Counted from the first letter of the stretch, positions 24,390 to 32,921 are shown. The stretch: DNA of 64,000 nucleotides from Aminobacter carboxidus (GCF_014863355.1 NZ_JACZEP010000007.1:124001-188000); one strand, 5' to 3'. A program made the numbers and translations. Notes: generated by a model not told the origin, from the letters alone.

Positions 24390-25820
24390 CTATCCCGGGG
24401 CGCCGCCGAGATGCAGCCACCAGGTGGCGAGGCTGAGGAAAGCAAGGAAACCGATGACGTCGGTGATCATCGTCGTGAAGATCGATGACGAGATCGCCGG
24501 GTCGGCGCCGAACTTGTCGAGCAGCAGCGGGATCAGGATTCCGCCGAGTGCGGCGGCCAGCATGTTGAGAACCATCGCCGCGGCAATGACGAAGCCGAGA
24601 TCCGGATTGTGGAACCACAGGCCAGCGACAAGTCCCAGTATGGTCGCAATGACCGCGCCATTAAGCAGGCCCACCATCACCTCGCGGCGAATGACGCGGC
24701 CGGCATTGTAGATGTCGAGATCGCGGGTGGCGAGCGCGCGCACCGTCACCGTCATCGTCTGCGTGCCGGCGTTGCCGCCGAGCGAGGCGACGATCGGCAT
24801 CAGTGCTGCCAGCGCCACCATCTCCTCGATCGTCGCGCCGAACTGGCTGATGACGGATGCCGAGATGAAGGCGGTACCTAGATTGACCAGCAGCCAGGGC
24901 ACGCGCGAGCGCGACGTTGCTGCGACCGTGTCGGACAGCTCTTCGTCGCCGACGCCGCCCATGCGCAGCAGATCTTCCTCGGCTTCCTGCTGGATGACGT
25001 CGACGACATCGTCGATGGTCAGCACGCCGACGAGGCGCTCGTTCTCGTCGACGACGGCAGCGGACAAAAGATCGTATTGCTCGAACTCGCGCGCCGCCTC
25101 TTCCTGGTCCATCGTTGCCGGAATGGCGTGGCGCGTCTCGTGCATCACCTCTTCGATCTTGACCGCCCGCTTGGTGCGCAGGATCTGGTCGAGGTCGACA
25201 GCGCCGAGCAGCTTGAAGGTCGGGTCGATGACGAAGACCTGACTGAAGCGGTCCGGCAGGTCCTTGTCATCGCGCAGGTAATCGATTGTCTGACCGATGG
25301 TCCAGAACGGCGGCACCGCGACGAACTCGGTCTGCATGCGCCGGCCGGCCGATTCCTCGGGATAGTCGAGCGAACGGCGTAGCCTGATGCGCTCGGTGAA
25401 CGGCAGTTGCGCCAGGATCTCGTCCTGGTCCTCGGTATCGAGATCCTCCAGAATGTAGACCGCGTCGTCGGAATCGAGCTCCTGGACGGCCTGGGCAATC
25501 TGCTCGTTGGGCAGATTGTCGACGATGTCGAGGCGGATCGCCTCGTCGACCTCGGTCAGCGCCGAAAAGTCGAAGTCCGAGCCCATCAGTTCGACAAGCG
25601 CCAGCCGCTGCTCCGGCAGCAGCGCTTCCAGCAGGTCGCCGAGTTCGGACTGGTGCAGCACCGAGACGTCGCGCTTCAGTGTCAGCGTATCGCGGTCGGC
25701 GATAGCCGCCCCGATATGGGCCAGGAACGGCGCAAGGATCACCCCGTCATCGCCGTAGATTTCGGCGCGGACAGCGTCAGCGGCGTCGGCGCCGTGGCTA
25801 TGGTCGTGTCGGGCTTCCAT
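24390..25820 (-). CDS. mgtE: Magnesium transporter MgtE
   Basis: A 476-residue MgtE-type channel/transporter for Mg2+. An N-terminal superhelical domain lies at about residues 30-140 (LLPEQRLALVELMGSDF, then VYILEDLDTEDQDEILAQLP). Two CBS domains occupy about residues 145-270, and five membrane helices follow from about residue 305, including ALMPIVASLGGNAGTQTMTV with the conserved Gly-Gly-Asn. The N-terminus begins with a short histidine-bearing stretch (MEARHDHSHGAD). Gating by the N and CBS domains in response to Mg2+ is known for the family. The next gene on the same strand (the MerR metal regulator) lies 126 bases upstream. Confidence 0.95.
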   Translation of the reverse strand: MEARHDHSHGADAADAVRAEIYGDDGVILAPFLAHIGAAIADRDTLTLKRDVSVLHQSELGDLLEALLPEQRLALVELMGSDFDFSALTEVDEAIRLDIVDNLPNEQIAQAVQELDSDDAVYILEDLDTEDQDEILAQLPFTERIRLRRSLDYPEESAGRRMQTEFVAVPPFWTIGQTIDYLRDDKDLPDRFSQVFVIDPTFKLLGAVDLDQILRTKRAVKIEEVMHETRHAIPATMDQEEAAREFEQYDLLSAAVVDENERLVGVLTIDDVVDVIQQEAEEDLLRMGGVGDEELSDTVAATSRSRVPWLLVNLGTAFISASVISQFGATIEEMVALAALMPIVASLGGNAGTQTMTVTVRALATRDLDIYNAGRVIRREVMVGLLNGAVIATILGLVAGLWFHNPDLGFVIAAAMVLNMLAAALGGILIPLLLDKFGADPAISSSIFTTMITDVIGFLAFLSLATWWLHLGGAPG

Positions 25821-25946
25821 CGGCGCTTCCCGGTTGCGGATTTCGGGATTCGAGGTGGGTTATCCCTAGCCCGCAAAGGGCCGGAGTATCAAATGAAATA
25901 CGGCCCGGCGCGCAGGCTTCGATCAGGCGGTTCGAGCCTGTTTCAA

Positions 25947-26369
25947 TCAGGCCACATGCTCGCTCGCGCATTGGCGGTGATCGGCCAGCACTTCGATGAT
26001 GCGGCAGTCGCAGATACGGCCATGGCCGCATTCGTCGATCATGCGCGAAAGCTCGCCGCGCAGCGCCTGGAGCCGCTCGATGCGCCGGTCGACCTCGCGC
26101 AAATGCGACTTGGCGATGCTATCAGCCTGGTGGCAGGAAGCCTGCGGCTCCTGCGACATGACAAGCAATTCCCTGATGTGGTCGACCTCGAAGCCAAGTT
26201 CACGGGCATGGCGGATGAAATTCAGCCGGTCGATCTCGGCCTTGCCATAGCGGCGCTGGTTGCCCTCAGTGCGCGGCGGCGCGGCAATCAGGCCGATCTG
26301 TTCGTAGAAGCGGATCGTCGGCACTTTCACGCCCGTGCGCCGCGCCAGTTCACCAATCGGCAGATTCAT
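25947..26369 (-). CDS. MerR family heavy-metal regulator (ZntR/CadR/PbrR-like)
   Basis: A 140-residue metal-sensing MerR protein. The HTH starts MNLPIGELARRTGVKVPTIRFYEQIGL. Possible metal-ligand cysteines occur in SQEPQASCHQAD and in the C-terminal ECGHGRICDCRIIEVLADHRQC. This is the cysteine pattern of Zn/Cd/Pb-responsive members, though the exact metal cannot be read. The gene is divergent from the P-type ATPase zntA, and the operator/promoter between them is of MerR type. Its likely role is activation of zntA on excess metal. Confidence 0.92.
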   Translation of the reverse strand: MNLPIGELARRTGVKVPTIRFYEQIGLIAAPPRTEGNQRRYGKAEIDRLNFIRHARELGFEVDHIRELLVMSQEPQASCHQADSIAKSHLREVDRRIERLQALRGELSRMIDECGHGRICDCRIIEVLADHRQCASEHVA

Positions 26370-26381
26370 CGAAAAATCCTC

Positions 26382-26412
26382 TTGATCCTCTAGTGGCTAG
26401 AGATTCTAGCAT
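26382..26412 (+). promoter_or_regulatory. MerR-type promoter of zntA with 19-bp spacer
   Basis: TTGATC (-35, 26382-26387), then the perfect dyad CTCTAG-TGG-CTAGAG (26388-26402), then TAGCAT (-10, 26407-26412). The 19-bp spacer is longer than the usual 17 bp. This is the hallmark of promoters that a metal-loaded MerR protein untwists to activate. The start codon of zntA follows 30 bases later. Confidence 0.88.
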
Positions 26413-26441
26413 TGCTTCATAGTGGATTGAAAGGACCTGAA

Positions 26442-28757
26442 ATGAACGATGCCAGCCACGGCAAGACACGTTTCCGCGTTGGCGGCATGGACTGCGCATC
26501 TTGCGCGACCAAGATCGAAAACGCGGTCAGCCGCCTGCCCGGCATCACCGAGGTCGGCATTTCGGTGTCGGCCGGCACGATGATCGTCACCCACCAGGGT
26601 CCCGCCCCCTCCGCCGCCATCTCGAAGCAGGTGAAGGCGCTTGGTTATTCGGTTGCCGAACTGGGCGCCGCACGGACCGCGGAGCCGAAGGCGCATGCCC
26701 ACGAACACGGTCCGAACTGCAGCCACGATCACGCCGGCCGCAACCACAGCCGTGGCGACCACGCCGGTCACGACCATGCAGATCACGATCATTCCGGCCA
26801 CGATCATGGCGACCATGCCGGACACGACCATGGCGCACCGGCAGCGAATGCCGCAGGCGCCGGCCACGACCACGACCACTTCGATCTCGACGACGGCCCG
26901 TGGTGGCGATCGCGCAAGGCTAAGCTGACCATCGCCTGCGGCGCAGCACTTGTCGCCGCCTACGCCATCGGCCAATTGATCCCCCAGGTCGGTCATTGGG
27001 CGTTTCTAGCAGCGCTTGCGGTCGGGCTGGTGCCCGTCGCCCGCCGCGCTTATGCCGGTGCCATATCAGGCACGCCGTTCTCCATCGAGACTTTGATGAC
27101 CATCGCTGCCGTTGGAGCCGTGTTCATCGGCGCGACTGAAGAAGCAACGATGGTCGTGCTGCTGTTTCTCATCGGCGAACTGCTCGAAGGCGTCGCCGCC
27201 CGCCGTGCGCGCGCCAGCATTCGCGGCCTTGCCGACCTCGTCCCCAAGACAGCACTGGTCGAGGAAAGCGGTGCGACCCGCGAAATTGCAGCCGACGCGC
27301 TACAAGTCGGCGCGATCATGCTGGTCCGTCCCGGCGACCGCGTCGCCGCCGACGGTGTCATCATCGACGGCTCCAGCACGCTCGACGAAGCCCCTGTGAC
27401 CGGGGAGAGCGTGCCCAAGTCGAAGACTACAGGCGACGATGTCTTTGCCGGCACCATCAATACCGACGCGGTGCTCAGGGTCCGTGTCACCGCAGCCGCC
27501 GCCGACAACACCATTGCCCGCGTCATCAAGCTGGTCGAGGAGGCGCAGGAGAGCAAGGCGCCGACCGAACGCTTCATCGACCGTTTCTCGCGCTACTACA
27601 CCCCGGCCGTCCTTGTCGTCGGCGCGGTCGTCGCCATGCTGCCGCCGCTCGTTGCCGGCGGTTCGTGGGAAGAATGGATCTACAAGGGCCTCGCCATCCT
27701 GTTGATCGGCTGCCCGTGCGCGCTAGTCATCTCGACGCCCGCAGCGATTGCCGCAGGCCTGTCCGCCGGCGCCCGCCGCGGCCTGCTGCTCAAGGGCGGT
27801 GCCGTGCTCGAAGGCATGCGCCGCGTCACCATGGTCGCGCTCGACAAGACCGGCACGCTGACCGAGGGCAAGCCCAAGGTCACCGACATCATCGGTGTCG
27901 GCCGTCCCGAAGCCAAAGTCTTATCGCTGGCCGCGGCCTTGGAGACGGGCTCCAGCCACCCGCTGGCGCTCGCCATCCTCGGACGCGCCAAAACGGACGG
28001 TGTGCCGATCCCTCCGGCCAATGTCGCCAAGGCCATTGCCGGCAAGGGCGTCACCGCAAAGGTCGGCGGCGAAGACGTGTTCCTCGCCTCGCCCGGCGCT
28101 GCCGACGAAATGGCCGGGCTGTCAGCCGAATTGAAGGGCCAGATCGCCGCCTTCAACGCCGACGGCAAGACAGTCTCGGTGCTGCTGGTCGACAACAAGG
28201 TCGCCGGCATCCTTGCCATGCGCGACGAACCGCGCGCCGATGCCATCGCGGCATTGGCCACCCTCAAGGCCGATGGCATCGCCACCGTCATGCTGACCGG
28301 CGACAACGAGGCCACCGCAAGGGCTATCGGCAAGGGCCTCGGCATCAACGTCCGCGCCGGCCTGATGCCCGACGACAAGCAGCGCATCGTCCGCGAACTG
28401 CAAAAGCAAGGCCAGATCGTCGCCAAGGTCGGTGACGGCATCAACGACGCCCCTGCCCTGGCCGCGGCCGATTTCGGCATCGCCATGGGCGGCGGCACCG
28501 ATGTTGCGCTCGAAACCGCCGACGCCGCGATCCTGCACGGCCGTGTCAGCGACATTCCAGACATGATCGCCTTGTCCAAGTCGGTGATGGGCAACATCGC
28601 CCTGAACATCACCATCGCGCTCGGCCTCAAGGCTGTGTTCCTTGTAACGACCATCATGGGCATCACCGGTCTGTGGCCGGCGATCCTCGCCGACACCGGC
28701 GCGACGGTGCTGGTCACCGCCAACGCCATGCGCCTGCTCGCCTGGCGTGGGCGCTAA
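26442..28757 (+). CDS. zntA: Zn2+/Cd2+/Pb2+-exporting P1B-type ATPase
   Basis: A 771-residue efflux ATPase. An N-terminal HMA domain carries GGMDCASC at about residues 14-21. A His/Asp-rich linker of roughly 60 residues built of HDHAGH-like repeats (26695-26890) follows before the membrane domain. Hallmarks are TGES, the membrane motif GCPCALVIS, the phosphorylation loop DKTGTLTEGK, SSHPLA and GDGINDAPAL. The CPC motif and divergent MerR regulator support export of divalent soft metals. The ATG at 26442 follows AAAGGA. The cadA alternative cannot be excluded by sequence. Confidence 0.94.
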   Translation: MNDASHGKTRFRVGGMDCASCATKIENAVSRLPGITEVGISVSAGTMIVTHQGPAPSAAISKQVKALGYSVAELGAARTAEPKAHAHEHGPNCSHDHAGRNHSRGDHAGHDHADHDHSGHDHGDHAGHDHGAPAANAAGAGHDHDHFDLDDGPWWRSRKAKLTIACGAALVAAYAIGQLIPQVGHWAFLAALAVGLVPVARRAYAGAISGTPFSIETLMTIAAVGAVFIGATEEATMVVLLFLIGELLEGVAARRARASIRGLADLVPKTALVEESGATREIAADALQVGAIMLVRPGDRVAADGVIIDGSSTLDEAPVTGESVPKSKTTGDDVFAGTINTDAVLRVRVTAAAADNTIARVIKLVEEAQESKAPTERFIDRFSRYYTPAVLVVGAVVAMLPPLVAGGSWEEWIYKGLAILLIGCPCALVISTPAAIAAGLSAGARRGLLLKGGAVLEGMRRVTMVALDKTGTLTEGKPKVTDIIGVGRPEAKVLSLAAALETGSSHPLALAILGRAKTDGVPIPPANVAKAIAGKGVTAKVGGEDVFLASPGAADEMAGLSAELKGQIAAFNADGKTVSVLLVDNKVAGILAMRDEPRADAIAALATLKADGIATVMLTGDNEATARAIGKGLGINVRAGLMPDDKQRIVRELQKQGQIVAKVGDGINDAPALAAADFGIAMGGGTDVALETADAAILHGRVSDIPDMIALSKSVMGNIALNITIALGLKAVFLVTTIMGITGLWPAILADTGATVLVTANAMRLLAWRGR

Positions 28758-29097
28758 AAAGAACGTCCTCCCAGGACCTGCCCGGGGCCCCATTCGATGG
28801 CTCCGGGCCACCGCGTCAAAGCGGCAAAACCATCGCCGCTCCAACCTGAATTCGACACTTGAACGCCGGAACCGCTTTTGGGGAAGGCAACACCACAAAG
28901 TGCCAGTGTCCCTTACGCGCGCTTCAGAATGCGCAGCGCCGCAAGCATTCCGGTCGCAGGCATGGCGATCAACTGCAGCAAAGCTGCACAATCTTCTGTA
29001 AAGTCTAGGAAAATACCGCCTGCTCCGGCGAGGCTCAAGCTGTCCAGCCCTGCTGACACAACTTCCTCAGATGCTTGGTAGTCATCTGAAAAGTGAC
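28758..29097. other. Intergenic region downstream of zntA
   Basis: No convincing gene on either strand. It contains a hairpin just after zntA (28780-28809) and otherwise unremarkable sequence up to the tRNA. Short frames here lack ribosome sites. Confidence 0.6.
28780..28809 (+). terminator. Possible factor-independent hairpin after zntA
   Basis: GCCCGGGGC pairs with GCTCCGGGC around an inner CCAT/ATGG step, giving a strong stem 23 bases after the zntA stop. No U-run follows, so it may serve as an RNA end stabiliser rather than an intrinsic terminator. Confidence 0.4.
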
Positions 29098-29182
29098 TGG
29101 TGCGGTCGAGAAGACTCGAACTTCCACGGGTTGCCCCACAGCGACCTCAACGCTGCGCGTCTACCAATTCCGCCACGACCGC
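29098..29182 (-). tRNA. tRNA-Leu (GAG)
   Basis: On the minus strand the sequence folds as a class II tRNA of 85 bases. The acceptor GCGGTCG pairs with CGACCGC, the anticodon stem-loop is CAGCG-TTGAGGT-CGCTG with anticodon GAG, there is a long variable arm, the T-loop is GTTCGAGTC, and CCA is encoded. The anticodon decodes CUC/CUU leucine codons. Confidence 0.96.
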
Positions 29183-29390
29183 ACTGTCACGAAGGGCCGG
29201 TCCGAACCGGCTCGCGGCATGTAGCAAATCGTTTCCGGGGAAACAAGCGCCCTGTGCGATATTCGTCCATCATTCTTGCATACCCCAGGGGAAGTCGCCT
29301 GCGGCAGGCACCAATCGCCGGCTTTGCGGGCACTGCCTCTGGACGTTTCATCGCCAAGCCGCCATATCAGGTCGACGAACGGACCCCAGA

Positions 29391-30131
29391 ATGACCGAAC
29401 GCAGCCTGATCGCCACGTCGTTTCTCGCCCTTCCCGGCTCAGCACCGGTCGAATGGCGAATCGAACCCGGTCTCACCCCCTATGACCAGGCGCTGGCCTT
29501 CATGGAAGAGCGCGCCGACGCGATTCGCCAAGGCACGTCAGGCGAGATGGTCTGGCTCGTCGAGCACCCACCAATCTACACCGCCGGCACCAGCGCCCAG
29601 GAACAGGATCTCGTCGAGCCTGACCGCTTTCCCGTCTTCAAGACCGGCCGTGGCGGCGAATACACCTATCACGGCCCCGGCCAACGCGTGGCTTATGTCA
29701 TGCTCGACCTCAAGCGTCGGCGCGAAGACGTGCGCGCCTTCGTTGCCGCTCTCGAGGCCTGGATCATTTCGGCACTCGCCGCCTTCAACGTGAAAGGCGA
29801 ACGCCGCGAGGACCGCGTCGGCGTCTGGGTGGTGCGGCCGGACCGTCCGGCCCTGCCCGACGGCTCGCCTGCCGAAGACAAGATCGCTGCCATCGGCATC
29901 CGCCTGCGCCGTTGGGTCAGCTTCCATGGCATCGCCATCAACGTCGAGCCGGAACTCGGCCACTTCTCCGGCATCGTGCCTTGCGGCGTCACCGACCACG
30001 GCGTCACCAGCCTCGTCGACCTCGGCTTGCCGATAACGATGGACGACCTCGACGTCGCGCTCAAGGGGGCCTTCGAGGAGATCTTCGGGCCGGCGGACAT
30101 CGCCCTAGTCCCGGTTCGGAAAACGGCCTGA
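29391..30131 (+). CDS. lipB: Lipoyl(octanoyl) transferase
   Basis: A 246-residue LipB enzyme that moves octanoate from acyl carrier protein to lipoyl domains. It has the [12 protein letters not shown] motif near residues 84-95, the conserved lysine in DKIAAIG and the catalytic cysteine in [15 protein letters not shown]. The ATG at 29391 ([11 protein letters not shown]) is chosen; upstream reading crosses the tRNA. The C-terminus is typical in length. It is the last gene before the rearranged 30.1-31.0 kb interval. Confidence 0.95.
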   Translation: MTERSLIATSFLALPGSAPVEWRIEPGLTPYDQALAFMEERADAIRQGTSGEMVWLVEHPPIYTAGTSAQEQDLVEPDRFPVFKTGRGGEYTYHGPGQRVAYVMLDLKRRREDVRAFVAALEAWIISALAAFNVKGERREDRVGVWVVRPDRPALPDGSPAEDKIAAIGIRLRRWVSFHGIAINVEPELGHFSGIVPCGVTDHGVTSLVDLGLPITMDDLDVALKGAFEEIFGPADIALVPVRKTA

Positions 30132-30296
30132 GGCCATCTTCCTGGCGCACCCAAAGGCACGCCCTTCTTCCAGTTAATCGCGCCAATCACCGCGCGCATT
30201 ACGGCGCACTGTCTTCCGCCTCACGCCGGCATCGGGAAAACCCGGTGCCTCACTGTTTCATGGTTGGGAATGCCATCGGCTAGAATGTCCCAACAG

Positions 30297-30314
30297 GCGC
30301 TCAAATCAGAGCGC
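30297..30314. terminator. Stem-loop overlapping the stop codon of the 28-codon ORF
   Basis: GCGCTC-AAATCA-GAGCGC is a perfect 6-bp inverted repeat with the minus-strand TGA stop (30306-30308) in its loop. There is no U-run. It may help end or protect the short minus-strand transcript. Confidence 0.35.
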
Positions 30315-30392
30315 GCCGATCCACATCGCCATGGTGACGAGGAAGGTGCTCATGCAGACCATCGAAATGACATCCTGTACCAGCTCGGTCAT
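30306..30392 (-). CDS. SOS-controlled single-pass membrane micropeptide (28 aa), SidA-like by context
   Basis: The frame encodes 28 residues: a short charged start MTELVQDV, then about 20 almost wholly hydrophobic residues (ISMVCMSTFLVTMAMWIGAL) that could span the membrane, then stop. AGGAG stands 6 bases before the ATG, a very good ribosome site. Three GTTC repeats 11 bp apart (LexA-type boxes) and TTGACA lie just upstream. The short length kept it out of ordinary ORF calls. Caulobacter SidA, a 29-residue SOS-induced membrane protein that inhibits cell division, is a known parallel in size, topology and control; homology is not claimed. Function here is inferred, not shown. Confidence 0.7.
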   Translation of the reverse strand: MTELVQDVISMVCMSTFLVTMAMWIGAL

Positions 30393-30414
30393 CTGTCGCT
30401 CCTGTTTTTAATAT

Positions 30415-30440
30415 GTTCTCCATTTGTTCTATTTCTGTTC
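30415..30440 (-). promoter_or_regulatory. Two overlapping LexA-type SOS boxes (GTTC-N7-GTTC-N7-GTTC)
   Basis: GTTC occurs at 30415, 30426 and 30437, exactly 11 bp apart, read on the minus strand as GAAC-N7-GAAC-N7-GAAC. GTTC-N7-GTTC is the established SOS operator of alphaproteobacteria. The downstream box reads GAACAAATGGAGAAC and the upstream box GAACAGAAATAGAAC, both AT-rich between the repeats as in real sites. They end 23 bases before the micropeptide start. Confidence 0.85.
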
Positions 30441-30443
30441 AGA

Positions 30444-30449
30444 TGTCAA
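30444..30449 (-). promoter_or_regulatory. TTGACA -35 element of micropeptide promoter
   Basis: A perfect minus-strand TTGACA sits 3 bases upstream of the outer SOS box. The spacer and -10 region then fall inside the two boxes, so bound LexA would cover the promoter. The -10 is weak (around ACAAAT). Confidence 0.5.
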
Positions 30450-30646
30450 CGCGCACCATTGCATTCGAGCACAGCCACTCGCCGCAACCGATTCGACAGT
30501 AAATGAAGGGTTTATGCAGGCGAGCGCAGGCCTTCGCCCGTTAACGAAGAGGCGACAGCACCCGACCAGGCAATATGGATAGCGACCAAGCGTAGATTTG
30601 GCCAACTCAAGGCCGAACCTCCCTCCCCACCTGAATTAGCGCAGCG

Positions 30647-30813
30647 GGACGATCTTGCCCTCGGCGAGCGTGACGGGACGGTCCATGCGTCACGCCAGCT
30701 CGTAGTTGTGGGTGCGATCAGCGCCGGTAAGCTCGGCTGCCGCACCAGTGTTGAAAGCGCGTCGAAGACGTAACTCGCGGTCACCGGATCGAGATTGCCG
30801 GTCGGCTCGTCGG
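30647..30813 (-). pseudogene. Decayed copy of the lolD 3' end
   Basis: About 165 bases closely match the last 55 codons of lolD (30955-31120): both have GATCTTGCCCTCGGCGAGCG and, later, GCGTCGAAGAC and ACCGG(A/G)TCGAGATTGCCGGT. Translated fragments read [15 protein letters not shown], as in LolD ([15 protein letters not shown]). Several single-base indels break the frame. No start or Walker A region is present, so it cannot make an ATPase. It lies 139 bases downstream of the intact gene in the same direction. Confidence 0.8.
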
Positions 30814-30951
30814 CTTGCTCGAGCCCTGCTCATTGTGGCGTTCGACGTGCCTTACGAGATGGGCAGCAAACCGCGACCTGCAATGACCGCAGGAGATGTG
30901 ATGCGGACAGAAGCCCACCTCAAAACGCCGTTGATGGAAGAAAGGCAGCCC

Positions 30952-31638
30952 TTACATGGGCACGATCTTGCCCTCGGCGAGCGTGACGCGGCGGTCCATG
31001 CGTCCGGCAAGCTCGTGGTTGTGGGTGGCAATCAGTGCAGCCAGGCCCGATTGGCGCACCAGTGCCGAGAGCGCGTCGAAGACATAACTCGCCGTCACCG
31101 GGTCGAGATTGCCGGTAGGCTCGTCAGCCAGCAGTACCAGCGGCGCATTGGCCACGGCGCGGGCGATCGCCACGCGCTGCTGTTCGCCGCCCGACAGCTC
31201 TGAGGGGCGGTGCTGGGCGCGTTTGCCGATCTTCATGTAGTCGAGCAGCTGTTCTGCCCGCTCGCTCGCCTGGGCCGGCGTAAGTCCCTTCACCAACTGC
31301 GGCATCATCACATTCTCCAAGGCGGAGAATTCGGGCAGCAGGTGATGGAACTGGTAGACGAATCCGACGTCGTTGCGCCGGATGGCAGTGCGCTCATCGT
31401 CCGACAGCCGCCCGCAGGCGCGCCCGTTCAGGAACACGTCTCCAGCATCGGGGCGCTCGAGCAGCCCAGCAGTGTGCAGCAGTGTCGACTTGCCGGCGCC
31501 TGACGGAGCCACCAGCGCCACCATCTCGCCGGCCTTGAGCGAGAAGTTGGCGTTGTTGAGGATCGTCAGCTTGCGCGAGCCCTGCTCATAGTGACGCTCG
31601 ACGCCCTTGAGCTCGATAACGTGCTCGATGCCCATCAT
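30952..31638 (-). CDS. lolD: Lipoprotein-releasing ABC transporter ATP-binding protein
   Basis: A 228-residue ABC ATPase that powers release of lipoproteins from the inner membrane. The Walker A region is [11 protein letters not shown] near residues 44-54, the signature is [14 protein letters not shown], Walker B is LVLLADEP, followed by TGNLD and the switch histidine in IATHNHELA. Two ATGs are adjacent (31638 and 31635); the first overlaps the lolC stop. It is paired with the LolC/E permease directly upstream. Confidence 0.93.
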   Translation of the reverse strand: MMGIEHVIELKGVERHYEQGSRKLTILNNANFSLKAGEMVALVAPSGAGKSTLLHTAGLLERPDAGDVFLNGRACGRLSDDERTAIRRNDVGFVYQFHHLLPEFSALENVMMPQLVKGLTPAQASERAEQLLDYMKIGKRAQHRPSELSGGEQQRVAIARAVANAPLVLLADEPTGNLDPVTASYVFDALSALVRQSGLAALIATHNHELAGRMDRRVTLAEGKIVPM

Positions 31639-32921
31639 TCATACCTCAGGGCTTCGACCGGATCGAGCGCAGCCGCCCGCCATGCCGGAAACAACGTCGC
31701 CAAAAATGACAGCACCAATGCCATCAGCACGACAGAGACAGTCTCGCTGACGTCCATCTTGGCCGGCAATTGGGACAGGAAATAGAGTTCGGGGTTGAAC
31801 AGCACGGTACCCGACAGCCAGGAGAAGAACTGCCTGATGCGCTCGACATTGAGGCAGATGACCACGCCGAGCAGCACACCCGCAATGGTACCGGTCATGC
31901 CGATGGCAGCACCGGTCATCAGGAAGATGCGCATGACAGCGCCTCGTGTCGCCCCCATCGTGCGCAGGATCGCGATGTCGTGGCCTTTGTCCTTCACCAG
32001 CATGATCAGGCCGGAGATGATGTTGAGCGCGGCCACCAGCACGATCAGCGTCAGGATCATGAACATGACGTTACGCTCGACCTGCAAGGCCGAGAAGAAG
32101 GTCTGGTTGCGCTGGCGCCAGTCGGTCAGGAAGATCGGCCGCTGTGCCGCTTCCTCGACCTTGGTCTTCAGCGCATCGACATCGTCGGGATTGTCGACAT
32201 AGATCTCGATCGAGCCGACCTTGCCTTCCGAATTGAAATAGAGCTGCGACTCGGCGAGCGGCATGAAGATGATCGAACTGTCGTATTCCGACATGCCGAC
32301 CTCAAAGATGCCGGTGACCGGATAGGCCTTGGCGCGCGGTGTCGTGCCCATCGGGGTCACATCGCCGTCGGGCGAAATCAACCGGATGGAATCGCCCAGC
32401 ACCAGGCCCATGTTTTCGGCCATGCGCTTGCCGATGACGACGCCGTCACCAGTGTCGAAGCCGACGATCGAGCCCTGCTTGATGTTGTTGGCGACCAGCG
32501 TCACCTTGCCGAGGTCGCTGCCCCTGATGCCGCGCACCAACGCGCCGGCGCCCGCGCCGACATTGCCCTGGGCCAGCACCTGACCCTCGACCAGCGGGAT
32601 CGCGTATTTGACGCCAGAGACACCGTTGATGCGATCGGCGACGGCGGCATAGTCCTCAAGCGGCGTATCGGTTGCAGTTACGACGAGATGGCCGTTGACG
32701 CCGAGAATGCGGGTCAGGAGCTCGGCGCGAAAGCCGTTCATGACGGCCATCACCACGATCAGCGTGGCGACGCCCAGCATGATGCCGAGGAAAGAGATCG
32801 AAGCGATGACGGAAATCACCGTCTCCTTGCGCTTCGAACGCAGGTAGCGCCACGCCACCATGCGCTCGAACACCGAAAAAGGGCCAGCGCCCGCCGGTTT
32901 CGCCGTCACCGCCTGGTTCAT
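31635..32921 (-). CDS. lolC: Lipoprotein-releasing system permease LolC/LolE
   Basis: A 428-residue permease of the LolC/E family. The N-terminal [20 protein letters not shown] leads to the first membrane helix near residues 38-60, a large periplasmic domain follows to about residue 280, and three C-terminal helices end in [18 protein letters not shown] single LolC/E-type gene with lolD suggests a LolF-like homodimer, as in many alphaproteobacteria. Its start overlaps the proS stop by four bases. Confidence 0.92.
   Translation of the reverse strand: MNQAVTAKPAGAGPFSVFERMVAWRYLRSKRKETVISVIASISFLGIMLGVATLIVVMAVMNGFRAELLTRILGVNGHLVVTATDTPLEDYAAVADRINGVSGVKYAIPLVEGQVLAQGNVGAGAGALVRGIRGSDLGKVTLVANNIKQGSIVGFDTGDGVVIGKRMAENMGLVLGDSIRLISPDGDVTPMGTTPRAKAYPVTGIFEVGMSEYDSSIIFMPLAESQLYFNSEGKVGSIEIYVDNPDDVDALKTKVEEAAQRPIFLTDWRQRNQTFFSALQVERNVMFMILTLIVLVAALNIISGLIMLVKDKGHDIAILRTMGATRGAVMRIFLMTGAAIGMTGTIAGVLLGVVICLNVERIRQFFSWLSGTVLFNPELYFLSQLPAKMDVSETVSVVLMALVLSFLATLFPAWRAAALDPVEALRYE

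Larger units (their letters stand above)
30393..30951. other. Gene-poor interval between micropeptide and lolD
   Basis: The interval holds the SOS promoter (30415-30449) and a decayed lolD fragment (30647-30813). Bases 30450-30646 and 30814-30951 show no gene with a ribosome site. The region looks like a site of past recombination. Confidence 0.6.

Noticed and set aside
25900-25960. GGTTCGAGCC near 25930 as a tRNA T-arm
   Set aside because: No matching acceptor, D-arm or anticodon arm could be built around it.
26700-26870. HDHAGH-rich stretch as a DNA tandem repeat element
   Set aside because: It lies inside the zntA frame and makes a sensible metal-binding linker; the DNA units are not uniform.
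28900-28970. A 16-codon minus-strand frame (MPATGMLAALRILKRA) before the tRNA
   Set aside because: There is no ribosome site or promoter, and the sequence shows no sign of selection; kept only as a note.
30415-30440. Regular 11-bp repeats as a possible tiny CRISPR or VNTR
   Set aside because: Only the 4-base GTTC core repeats, the spacing equals the LexA operator period, and a promoter element adjoins it; an SOS operator explains it better.
30952-31638. LolD Walker A reading APSGAGKST instead of the common GPSGAGKST as a defect
   Set aside because: The first residue of the motif tolerates Ala in many ABC ATPases; all catalytic residues are present.
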